DNA of 11,534 bases from Zancudomyces culisetae. Lineage: Eukaryota; Kickxellomycota; Harpellomycetes; Harpellales; Legeriomycetaceae. The position numbers and the translations under genes were made by a program. Of the stretch, positions 1 to 8,069 are shown piece by piece. Location: the NCBI GenBank assembly GCA_001969505.1, contig LSSK01000049.1, positions 47,452-58,985 of the forward strand, written 5' to 3'. The notes under the pieces are model-generated. The model was not told the origin of the DNA, did not search any database, and saw nothing but the letters and a program-made list of their open reading frames with translations. The first letter of the stretch is position 1, and each line of letters begins with the position of its first letter.

Positions 1-1
1 A

Positions 2-640
2 TCAGTATCAACAACCCCAAACAAGCCTTTTAATGAAATGGGATGTGTGTTTGAAGATTTCATAGATACAAATGGAAACGACCTTCTAGCTGAAAGCGTG
101 TTTGGAGTATCTGGAGGATATAAGAGTAAAGCACAAATTAACGAGAAGCCAGAAGACGCTGACAAGGGTATAAACTCTGGGTTAGCGAATTTTAGTAATG
201 TGAACACATCCAGCACTAAAAATGAAGACACTTGGCCAACTCAAACGGGCTTCATGCTACAGCACACAGATGATAAGCTTGCCGATCTTTCAAAGTTTGA
301 ACTGGCACCTGGGTTTGATCTGCTGAAAATTTTAGATGGAACTACACAACTTGTCAAGCCACATCCGCTGGTAATACTCAAGCAAAATGCAATGCTCAGA
401 GCAAAACGGATCATGATGATAAAAGACCGGGGGAAAAATGATGGGAAAAAAAGGTTGTGTGGAAGCCAAAGAAAGAACTTGGTTGTATTTTCTAAAAAAA
501 ATGGCTTTAGCCCAACAAGACAGCAAGCGCAACAGCTTGCTAAAACAAATAACCTCTCGCGCAAACAGGTTAGAAATTGGTTTACAAACCAGAGACGATA
601 CAATAAAATTAGACAGAACGCGAAAACACGCCTGTCTTGA
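2..640 (+). CDS. Homeodomain protein, TALE/MAT-alpha2-like, 5'-truncated
   Basis: This is the C-terminal part of a DNA-binding transcription factor. The reading frame is open from base 2 to a TGA at 638-640 (212 codons plus stop). The ATG at base 38 has no upstream in-frame stop before the window edge, so the true start probably lies outside and the gene is partial. Numbering from that ATG, the homeodomain occupies about residues 131-193. It has a recognition helix LSRKQVRNWFTNQRR with the invariant W181, F182, N184 and R186. The spacing from helix 1 to the Trp is longer than in a 60-residue homeodomain, and the helix resembles yeast MAT-alpha2 (LSRxQxxNWxxNxRR), so a TALE-like class is likely. 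The homeodomain sits at the extreme C-terminus, as in alpha2. The upstream 130 residues are polar and unrecognised. It converges on the homeodomain gene on the opposite strand. The homeodomain is secure; the alpha2 assignment is inference. Confidence 0.8.
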   Translation, partial: SVSTTPNKPFNEMGCVFEDFIDTNGNDLLAESVFGVSGGYKSKAQINEKPEDADKGINSGLANFSNVNTSSTKNEDTWPTQTGFMLQHTDDKLADLSKFELAPGFDLLKILDGTTQLVKPHPLVILKQNAMLRAKRIMMIKDRGKNDGKKRLCGSQRKNLVVFSKKNGFSPTRQQAQQLAKTNNLSRKQVRNWFTNQRRYNKIRQNAKTRLS

Positions 641-1040
641 AATCCCTGTACTCCACATGCTTAGGTAACTTATTTGGTGTCTGCAGCACTTGGCAATGTA
701 AATGAAAATAGATATTTTTTTTATTTTTTTTATCAGATATTACTTGTTGGTTTCTATTATAATATAAATATATAGAAAAAAGGATATTGCCATTACAGTC
801 ATAAATAGTACACATCAAAAAAACAAACGTTAAAAGCACTATAGTAGTTAAAGTATTGCATACAACAGACACGATTTTTGGCTAAATGTAAGCCCTACAA
901 CCATCAAAAAAAAAAGAAAAACTGTAGAAATGAAAACCCTAGAGTGAAAAGAAAAAATTCAAGATATGGCTCGTAAAATAAACAAGGAAGAATACGTTGT
1001 AATGTAGTTAATATTTTTTCAGTGCTTATTCATTTTTTTT
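641..1040. terminator. Convergent 3' intergenic region between the two homeodomain genes
   Basis: These 400 AT-rich bases separate two convergent stop codons and must hold both 3' ends. AATAAA at 977-982 could serve the plus-strand gene, about 337 bases after its stop. TTTATT at 720-725 (AATAAA on the minus strand) could serve the minus-strand gene, about 315 bases after its stop. If both are used, the 3' UTRs would overlap in antisense across most of the gap. A T-rich run lies at about 714-731. No ORF here looks real. The signals are seen directly; their use is inferred. Confidence 0.35.
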
Positions 1041-3167
1041 CTAATTCTCTAAACCATCCCCTACCAATCTTTCAAAAGATACACTGTTGATGTTGTTTAC
1101 AACGCCTAACCCCTTGCCAGAAATATAGTTTTTGTTGATATCAAAGTTTTGCCTTTCAATGGATACAGGTGAAACTCCAGACATATCAATTCCAGATGTA
1201 CCCAGTTCTCTATTAATACCACCATCAAATCCATTAGGTAGATTTATAAAAACATCTTTATGTTGAAACGTGGGGTCTGATGGTGATATAATACTAAAAA
1301 TATTGGAAGTAGAAGTTCCACCATATCCGTGCTCATTGTATATTCCATTGTTCCCTAGTGTTTGAGAAACATTTGAAAAATTGATATTCGAAAGAACATT
1401 TGGTATAGCTTCATTACTACTTTCTCCCCCATATTTAACCCAATCATTTCCGCCTGAATATAAATTTCCCCCTTCAAAAGCAATGTCTTCTGCATGTCCA
1501 CTGTTGATAACCTTATTTATATCGCTTCTTTTATTTATGTCCTGGAACCCGCCGGTTACATCCAATCTGTTTCCAAAATTTGAGGGGTTTGCGCCAAACA
1601 TGTAGAGGTCTGTTTGGCTATGTGAACCTATGGTTGATCCAGTAAATTGATCCAATTTTGCAACTTCAGAAGTGGAGAAAGGATGAAGTGGAGTGGTGAT
1701 TGCGTTTAAGACATTGTTTCCAATGGCATCTGAGTCGAAATTGGCTCTACTGGTTGGCTCAACTTTTCCTGAACTGTTGGAAAGTGTGTCTGAATCTTGG
1801 TTGAAACCAAAGTATTGGTTGTTCACAGCTTTAGCTTTGCACTCAAGCTCCGCGTTTTGAATGTTAGGTGTAAGTTCGTTTGCGTCTTCAGGTTTCTTTT
1901 GACGAGTTTGGTTCAATGACATTACACTTTCCAGCTGCTTTTTACGGTTCAAATATATTTCTTCGGCAGACTGGCCACCAATGTTATTCTCACCGAAATC
2001 CCCAATAAAAAGTGCATTTCCAAACGTCTCTGACTTTGGTAACTGGTATGGATATTGCTGATTTTCTGCATACATATCAAGACCGTTAATATGATTCAAA
2101 GAGGTGTAGCTAATAGGCGCGATGTTGTTGTCCATGTCAATGTTCATAACTCCCCCTTTATTGTGGTTTATTCCCAAATCTGCAGTTATGTGTTGGCTAT
2201 ATCCAAATACTTCACCGTTGTGTACAGATGGATTCTGTGTTGAGTCAAACTCATCATGTGCGGAAAAGTAGTTTCTCATCAATTCAACCTGACTGCCTGC
2301 AGAAGTTGAATCATTAATTCCAACTCTAAGTGAATTTATCCCCATTTGCTCGACCGGATGAAGCGGATTTGACAAAAAGTCAACCTTTTCTGGCATTGCA
2401 AAAGTCCTGATATTTGTGTGAAAGTGATTTGGAGCCTCTAGTGTCTCAGGTATACACATCCCATCGTTTAAATGCAAAGTGTTCATGTGCTCACCATTCC
2501 CCACTTGCGAAGCTAGTCCAACATTACCCATCATCATCCCATCTACGTGCCTCGAACCACCATACTGATATGGGAATCTTGCGTTGAATCCCATAAAATT
2601 TCCCTGTGTATTGTAGGGAAATCCCGAGAATAAATCCGCTCCACCTTTCTCTCTTTTGATTTTTGCTCTTCTGTTTTGAAACCAGATCTGGACTTTTCTA
2701 GAGGGCATGTTTAGCTCCTTACCAAGAGCTTTTCTCATTTCCGAATCGGGTTTCGACGTCTTTTCAAATATTTCAAGCAGCCTTCGTGTTTGGTCTGGCG
2801 TTAGTCTATATCTTTTACGGTTATCCTTCATGTCGTCATCATCGTCGTCGCACTCCAGCTCAGAATCTCTATCATGCTTGTTTCCGCCCGAATCATCCAT
2901 CCCATTATCAATAATGTCGCTTTGGCCAAACCCGTTCATCAGCATCACATCATTGGTATTTTCAGCCATTCCTGACTGTTCGAAAAACAAACCATTTTCT
3001 TCAAGCCCCACACTGGCAGGGTTGGATGAGTTTATTGTTCCGAGTAACATCTGTGAAGCGCTTAGATTTTTCAAGTTTTCAACATCAGCTTGATTGTGAG
3101 AGATATCTAAAAACCTTTGTGACTCTTGATTCCAAGATACCAAGTTTTTTGAAATAGATGAATTCAT
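1041..3167 (-). CDS. Homeodomain transcription factor (typical WFQNRR class), 708 aa
   Basis: A sequence-specific nuclear transcription factor. The homeodomain spans about residues 115-174, with R119, W162, F163, Q164 (homeodomain position 50), N165 (51) and R167 (53). Its third helix reads RKVQIWFQNRRAKIKRE and is followed by a basic tail. An acidic patch with an Asp run lies just before it, about residues 102-113. The remaining roughly 530 residues are Asn/Ser/Gly-rich, probably disordered, and contain no domain I recognise. The layout, an N-proximal homeodomain with a long low-complexity tail, resembles fungal regulators such as Pho2, Hoy1 and Phx1. I cannot assign orthology. The start is the first ATG after an in-frame TAA located 18 codons upstream on the minus strand. 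An additional upstream exon cannot be excluded. It is intronless over its visible length and converges on the other homeodomain gene. An HD2-type mating factor is a possible alternative. Confidence 0.88.
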   Translation of the reverse strand: MNSSISKNLVSWNQESQRFLDISHNQADVENLKNLSASQMLLGTINSSNPASVGLEENGLFFEQSGMAENTNDVMLMNGFGQSDIIDNGMDDSGGNKHDRDSELECDDDDDDMKDNRKRYRLTPDQTRRLLEIFEKTSKPDSEMRKALGKELNMPSRKVQIWFQNRRAKIKREKGGADLFSGFPYNTQGNFMGFNARFPYQYGGSRHVDGMMMGNVGLASQVGNGEHMNTLHLNDGMCIPETLEAPNHFHTNIRTFAMPEKVDFLSNPLHPVEQMGINSLRVGINDSTSAGSQVELMRNYFSAHDEFDSTQNPSVHNGEVFGYSQHITADLGINHNKGGVMNIDMDNNIAPISYTSLNHINGLDMYAENQQYPYQLPKSETFGNALFIGDFGENNIGGQSAEEIYLNRKKQLESVMSLNQTRQKKPEDANELTPNIQNAELECKAKAVNNQYFGFNQDSDTLSNSSGKVEPTSRANFDSDAIGNNVLNAITTPLHPFSTSEVAKLDQFTGSTIGSHSQTDLYMFGANPSNFGNRLDVTGGFQDINKRSDINKVINSGHAEDIAFEGGNLYSGGNDWVKYGGESSNEAIPNVLSNINFSNVSQTLGNNGIYNEHGYGGTSTSNIFSIISPSDPTFQHKDVFINLPNGFDGGINRELGTSGIDMSGVSPVSIERQNFDINKNYISGKGLGVVNNINSVSFERLVGDGLEN

Positions 3168-3370
3168 ATGCTTTGATAACTGAATGAATGTTAAGTTTTA
3201 GTTATTGAAAGGCGTAAAGGTATACGTTCATTTGATCTTTTTGTAGATTTTTCTTTTTTCACAATTTGAATGTTAATAAACAAAATATAATGTTAACCAG
3301 TAGTCGATATGTCCTCCTATATATTCTATTTAATAGATTATCTTTAACAGCTGATGGTTTGTTATTAACT

Positions 3371-3379
3371 TTTTATATA
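3371..3379 (-). promoter_or_regulatory. TATA-box candidate of the 708-aa homeodomain gene
   Basis: Read on the minus strand the site is TATATAAAA, a good match to TATAWAWR. It lies about 205 bases upstream of the ATG at 3167. That distance is plausible for a fungal promoter, but AT-rich DNA produces such matches by chance. Confidence 0.35.
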
Positions 3380-3540
3380 TCAAACCATGAATTTTTTTTT
3401 GTACTTTTAGTAGAACTATTAAATTCGTGATATATAAAAATAAATAATGATTATTTCGTTTAGATTTTTCCGAAATGAAAAAGGGGGAAAAGGGTTGTTA
3501 ATATCTAGTTGGCAGACGATATATAATTTTTAACCATACT

Positions 3541-3570
3541 ACTCTCATTTACTCTTACTTACTCTCTTGT
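3541..3570. repeat. Three imperfect 10-bp tandem units (ACTCTYATTT-like)
   Basis: Three consecutive decamers all begin ACTCT: ACTCTCATTT, ACTCTTACTT and ACTCTCTTGT. They lie 374-403 bases upstream of the minus-strand homeodomain gene start. The period matches about one DNA helical turn. They may be simple pyrimidine-rich sequence or a clustered binding site. Confidence 0.5.
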
Positions 3571-4700
3571 ATTTTTTATTTTGAGGAAAATATTGCAGTA
3601 GAAAAAAAAAGTGAAGCTAAAACCTCACTTTATCCCTGCTTTTTTTTTGTTCAAAACCTCTTTAGTGGGCGGTTTTTACTGAAAGAAAAAAATGTATATA
3701 TGTGGAAAAAACCCAACCTCTGTTTCCTTGGTCTCTACTTTCTTTTTTCTGTTTTATGGGTAAAGAGTCTGACCTATTCGTGCCCACACTTTTATATTAA
3801 TTTTGAGAGCCAATATTTGATGTTTAAACTTGTGTTTAACATTTCTAGACCCTACACAGCTTTTCCAATTCACTCTGTTTTTATACTCGGGTTCAGGTTG
3901 AACTAGTACAAACTTAAACCCAATGATATTCCTGTTCGGAATATTATTCCTAGTGACACTGGCAGGTTCCACCATTTGTTCCTTTCCCAGAACGTATTTG
4001 CACGTTTTGCTGACACTTTTTCCATCTGCGGCATTTCCTTTTATGATTCACATTTCCTCCTACTGATTTCCGGTTTAGAAACGATGAAAAGATTCAAATA
4101 GGAATAGTCAAATAAGCACCAACAAAGGTGAGTAGCAAAAGGAAAAGGAAAGGGTGTGCGGCCAGATGAATATAAAACATAACTTTCTGCAAAATTCACA
4201 CGCTTATTCGCATTTGAGTGCGGGACAGTACCCACACGAAAAAAGAAAACAAATCAGGAACTCGGATGCAAACCCAACAATGCGTATTTCTGTGTGGTTT
4301 TGTGTGTTAGCTGTGGCCCCTTTCCCTTGAATATTTAATATTTCCTGATTCAACGTCCAGCTAGGGCTAATGATGTTTTTCGCTTTTAAATTTTGTTAAA
4401 AAAAGCTAAACAGCAATTGAATTAACATCAAATGAGCTAACAGACAGTGTTTTATTGATGTAATAGGTGTTCACTCTCCCGCAATATAGTTTCTCTGGCC
4501 CCATTTTGAGAAGAGACAGAACTATCTGTTGTATAGGTTGTGTCATTAAGTTTGTTCCCTTTTTTATTTATTTTTGGTTTCAAAAAGTAAATTAAGGTCT
4601 AGGAAGATTACACCCACTAACCTGTTATAATTTGCATATTAAACCAAGTAACTCGATGTTCGAAAAAAAAAGTGAAATACTTGTGGTCCACTGACTTTCA

Positions 4701-6096
4701 ACAAGATGCCCAATAACACCTACTGGAGTGCTTTTGGCTCAAACCCTTTGGAAATATGGGAAAGCTGAAGGACACCAATAAGATGGAGATGCACAAACCG
4801 GAGCCTGAATTCCTGTGAGTATGAATTGGTGGATTTTCAAGAGTATATTGATGTGGGACACCCCACATTCTCCCTTATTTGCTAATATTTCACTTTCTTA
4901 ATTAAAAGATTTTAAAACCTGGCTGGGGGGCAAGATATTTTATTTTCAAAGTGTTTGTACAACCAACTATGATGGAACGCTGGTTCATTAATACAAAAGT
5001 AGTAGGTAGACTATCTCATCTAGGATGTTGTATGATAAATTAGTAGATATTGGAAGGTTTCCAATTGAAATTCTAGTGGTAAGATGTTCTGTCCAATGAA
5101 AACCGCGGAATTTTCTTTTCAAGTTGAGTCTAATATTTCCGCTTCTTTTTTTGTTGAAAATGGCACAAATGGGAAGAAGGATAAAGCAGGAAAAAAAAGA
5201 TGTGCCAGACGCTTTTTTTAGGTTTGGTTCTCTTTCCTTTCAGGGAAAACAGGCAGAAAGTTTAAGCCTACATACGGCTACGATGATGTTAGGCCCGACA
5301 TCCTGTTTGCTTTTGTTTGCTTTTGTTTGCTTTTAACTTGACTCCTCTTGCTACGTTCTGTGTGTACGCACTCTGTATTTGAAAATTTAGAGAGCATGTG
5401 AAAAAAGGGTTAACACTAACACAATGAAGAAAAGCAAGAGTATGCACAGAATCCATTTACAAAGAATAAGTGGGTGGGGGGGGGTATCGATATGAGCTAA
5501 AGAGTATCTATGGATCAAGCTTGAATAAAAAAAAATATCCAGCTGTATTTTTGAGTGCTTACTTTGAAATTGTTGACTAAATACCCACATTTAAGAAGAC
5601 TATTAGAGGGAGATGTGCATGCATTTAAATCTAAGCCTAGATATACACAAGTATATTTAGGTATGCTCATTTTGATTGTATTTCTCCTCATTTACTCTTG
5701 TTCCTCTTGTTCATTACCTATACCCTCATACTTTGCCACTTACGCTTATTTAAAACAAATATTCAGGATAAATAATATAGTTTTGGGTTAAAAGGATAAC
5801 TTGGTCATGAAATTTCAAATAGTTTTAGGCCAGCTAAATAGTATTTACACATCAATAATAGGGGGTGTATCCTGCCCCTCACCCCCCCCACTCTCAACTA
5901 GCATAAAAAAATGCTTTAAGAATTCGTCGTTATCGTTATTACAAAGGTAGCAAAGTCAACTAAAGGTATATTGGAGTATCTGTATATTGAACTTCAAGCT
6001 GGTTTTTTTTCTCCTTTTGAATAAATACAGGTCAAGATGGAGTATATTGTCGTAAGACCAAATAATTAGTTTAGCAACTTTTCTCGTTCATTGCAA
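4701..6096. other. Intergenic region with exon-like fragments, no confirmed gene
   Basis: No gene can be assigned here. Several short stretches read like exons on the plus strand: 4756-4814, 5024-5078, 5222-5341 and about 5556-5660. The first three join in phase with GT/AG boundaries to give a 77-codon peptide, but no family is recognisable and the acceptor sites are poor. The region also contains G/C homopolymers (G9 at 5476-5484, C8 at 5882-5889) and a 10-bp tandem repeat at 5302-5334. The local long ORFs start at non-ATG codons or lack motifs. Confidence 0.4.
5302..5334. repeat. 10-bp tandem repeat TGTTTGCTTT, three copies
   Basis: Three nearly perfect head-to-tail copies of a decamer (TGTTTGCTTT) are visible. 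In one plus-strand frame they encode a hydrophobic stretch, but nothing shows that this is translated. Replication slippage is the simplest origin. Confidence 0.8.
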
Positions 6097-6106
6097 TATA
6101 TAAAAG
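6097..6106 (+). promoter_or_regulatory. Consensus TATA box TATATAAAAG
   Basis: This is an exact consensus-type TATA element on the plus strand, about 640 bases upstream of the POP4 start codon. That is far for a housekeeping promoter. It could instead drive a long 5' UTR or an unannotated transcript through 6130-6700. No motif of U6, 5S, tRNA or a box C/D snoRNA follows it. Activity is not shown. Confidence 0.3.
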
Positions 6107-6440
6107 CTTTTTCGAACCGAGTAAGAAAAAAATATTACGAGATTAGACGAGCTAAAGCCTGCGTAGTATAAACATACTTTTCCAAGAAGAGCAAGCAATT
6201 AGAAAGAAGTGGGGGGAGGAGGGGGTTTGTCACATATTTCTACCAACCCAATTTGTCATTATTAAACCTTTCAAGTGATGTTCCCAATTTGTTTATTTTT
6301 TCCATTTTTTGAGCGGAAAAAAGTGAAGAGATACATTAATGCATGCTTTGATACCAAATGTAAATATATCCATATATGCATGTATACATAAATATTAAGC
6401 ACAGCCATATCGTGTGAAAAAGACAGGGGGTGCGATATTA

Positions 6441-6520
6441 ACCGAGCTATGATACCGGAAAGTGCGTATCGAGCTTTGTTTTTTTGCTCTCATGATACAT
6501 CAGCAGTATCGATGCTCGGT
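6441..6520. repeat. Nested inverted repeat upstream of POP4
   Basis: The outer arms are ACCGAGCTATGATAC at 6441-6455 and GTATCGATGCTCGGT at 6506-6520. They are complementary at 12 of 15 positions, including an unbroken 7-bp ACCGAGC/GCTCGGT end. Inside is a second pair, TATCGAGC near 6467-6474 and GCTC at 6486-6489, separated by a T-rich loop. The DNA could extrude as a cruciform, or an RNA could fold as a long hairpin. It lies 226-306 bases upstream of the POP4 ATG. Confidence 0.5.
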
Positions 6521-6746
6521 GCGCTAGCTTCTCTTTGATTTTTCTTATTCTCAAAGCGTCAGTTAATACTTCTTGTATTTTGAAAAGAGTAGGTTGTGTC
6601 ATTTTCAAGATTTTTACCACCAAAATCGATTAATCTGATGTTTGATTCCAAAAAAATTTTTATTACAATTTGCAAATAAATGTATATTTGAAGTTTTTCG
6701 TGAGAAAAAAAAGATATACCAGGTAGTTCAGAGTAGAGACTTCAAC

Positions 6747-8069
6747 ATGGACATTTACAGGGAATTTTCGGCAAAAAATAAACAAGGGTCTGGTATCAGC
6801 CAGGTAAGACTCATTTTGGATAAAGTAAAATAAAGTACCATAGAGGGGGTTTTTTTTGAAAATCATCAATCGAAATTTCGAATAGGAAATACCAGTAAAT
6901 GAAAACACTAAAAGATTTGCGGAGGACTTTATACGTGGAAGCATACCAAACACAGGTAATAAAGATAATGTCTACAGAGAGAAGGTCGGGAAAAAGATTT
7001 TGATATTGGAAAATGAGAAGGCAAAGGCGAAAAAAGTCGAGAAAAAGGATTTAAAGAAAAAGAAAAAAAGGCAAAACAAACAGAAAAAGACAATGTCTGC
7101 TCGAGTTATAAAATCGCTGGGTATATACGATGTGCCAAAAGAGCAGCAAAGGTATGTGAAGGCTCAAAATTCTTTTAAATACGAGGCACGTTTTTTAGTC
7201 TTGTTTTTTTTGGGCTGAGCGTAATGTGACCCCCCTAAAATCAAGTCATAAATACATTTTCTTTACAATTGGATTGCCAGAATCAATGTTTGTTGGGATG
7301 ATGAAAAGAAATTGTTGAAATGTGACTACCAAGTTGCGGGTAATCAGCACGTGCTAACGCGCTACGCAATTAATAAAAACATTGAAATAGGTACGAGAAC
7401 TTTGAACCATTGAATCAACTGTGGATCGAGTATATACTTCGAATTATGAATAACTGCACAGCCCCTGTAGCATCGCAGCGAATACTTAAGGCCGACTATC
7501 ACGGCTCAATAATATCCGGTAAGCGGCGAGTATCTAGGAATATCACATTAGCTATATTTTTGGCATCTTTACCCACTAGAAAGTATATTTCCATATTATG
7601 ATAGTCTTCAGATGATCAAAATGATGATTGGAGCGTATGTCTATTTTTTCTTTGAAACATATCTAGTATAAACACTAAACGTGTAATCGTATAATCACCG
7701 TTTAATAGTTGTAAAGTCAAAATGCTATAACCTGGTAAATCATAAAGGAATCCTAATCCAAGAAACCAAAAACTCTTTTAAAATAATATCTAAGGAAAAC
7801 AAGCTGCTGCGTAAGTGAAAAACTTTGTATAAAACTATAAAATAAAACTCTGTCACTACTAGCAAAACCTTAATGGTGACTAAAAGTGGAAGCCAACTTA
7901 CATTTATTATCGCTATTCCGATAATATATTAGTGATACCCAAAGCAAATTCAATATTCGAGATGGAAGTTTCCAACTACAAGTTTACACTGCTTGGAAAC
8001 CAACTTATTTGCAGGTCTAGTGAGAGGGTTAGCAGGAAATTCAAACCCAGATCGCATATAGATTTATAG
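6747..8069 (+). CDS. POP4: RNase P/MRP protein subunit Pop4 (Rpp29), five exons
   Basis: Pop4 is a protein subunit of nuclear RNase P and RNase MRP, which process tRNA 5' leaders and pre-rRNA; it has an Sm-like fold. The reconstructed exons are 6747-6803, 6886-7151, 7391-7518, 7709-7810 and 7933-8069. They total 690 nt and give 229 aa ending in TAG. All junctions are GT-AG and stay in frame. Diagnostic segments appear in family order: FAEDFIRGS near the N-terminus, a Lys-rich stretch (about 62-88), KEQQRYENFEPLNQLW (104-119), LKADYHGSII (140-149), KGILIQETKNSFKII (163-177), LIPKANSIFEMEV (185-197) and RSSERVSRKFK (212-222) near the end, closing in IDL. Spacing matches human RPP29 almost residue for residue, and the length is close to its 220 aa. 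The start is the only suitable in-frame ATG; exon 1 is the least certain part. The gene is tandem with MMM1, 883 bases upstream of it. Confidence 0.9.
6804..6885 (+). other. POP4: POP4 intron 1 (82 nt, phase 0)
   Basis: The donor is CAG|GTAAGA and the acceptor is GAATAG|GAA, with a T-rich run upstream of the acceptor. Unspliced, the frame stops after about ten codons. Joining the exons leads directly into the conserved FAEDF segment. I see no strong branch-point consensus. Confidence 0.75.
7152..7390 (+). other. POP4: POP4 intron 2 (239 nt)
   Basis: The donor is AAAG|GTATGT and the acceptor is AAATAG|GTAC. A CTAAC branch-like site lies at 7354-7358, about 32 bases before the acceptor. The junction splits an Arg codon and restores EQQR|YENF, a contiguous conserved block in Pop4 proteins, so the boundaries are well supported. 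Confidence 0.88.
7519..7708 (+). other. POP4: POP4 intron 3 (190 nt)
   Basis: The donor is TCCG|GTAAGC and the acceptor is TTAATAG|TTG. An ACTAAAC sequence at 7674-7680 could be the branch site. Splicing joins HGSIIS to VVKSK, the expected continuation in the family. The ATGATGA inside resembles a snoRNA C box but has no matching D box. Confidence 0.85.
7811..7932 (+). other. POP4: POP4 intron 4 (122 nt)
   Basis: The donor is CTGC|GTAAGT and the acceptor is ATATTAG|TGATA. Joining produces KENKLL|LIPKAN, which keeps the exact spacing of the human protein between the KED-like and IPK motifs. No perfect branch site is seen; ACTAAAA and CTTAC are candidates. Confidence 0.85.

Larger units (their letters stand above)
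3168..4700. other. Intergenic region, 5' flank of the homeodomain gene
   Basis: About 1.5 kb without a supported gene. It is AT-rich with A and T homopolymers. It holds the minus-strand TATA candidate at 3371-3379, a 10-base-period ACTCT repeat at 3541-3570 and a plus-strand TATAAAA at 4171-4177. The short ORFs here (for example 3700-3906 plus and 4041-4235 minus) show no family motif, and I consider them chance. A long promoter would suit a developmental regulator, but that is inference. Confidence 0.5.

Noticed and set aside
241-658. Minus-strand ORFs of 120 and 108 codons under the left homeodomain gene
   Set aside because: The sense frame encodes a clear homeodomain; the antisense frames are Cys/Phe-rich without motifs.
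5124-5336. 70-codon open frame on the plus strand
   Set aside because: No family motif, and its end is made by the TTTTGTTTGC tandem repeat; another frame of the same stretch reads better as an exon.
6100-6180. Minus-strand GGTTCGA, resembling a tRNA T-loop
   Set aside because: No box A at the right distance, no anticodon stem-loop and no acceptor-stem pairing could be found.
7290-7630. ATGATGA box C-like motifs in POP4 introns 2 and 3 suggesting intronic snoRNAs
   Set aside because: No CTGA box D downstream within either intron and no terminal stem; chance in AT-rich introns.
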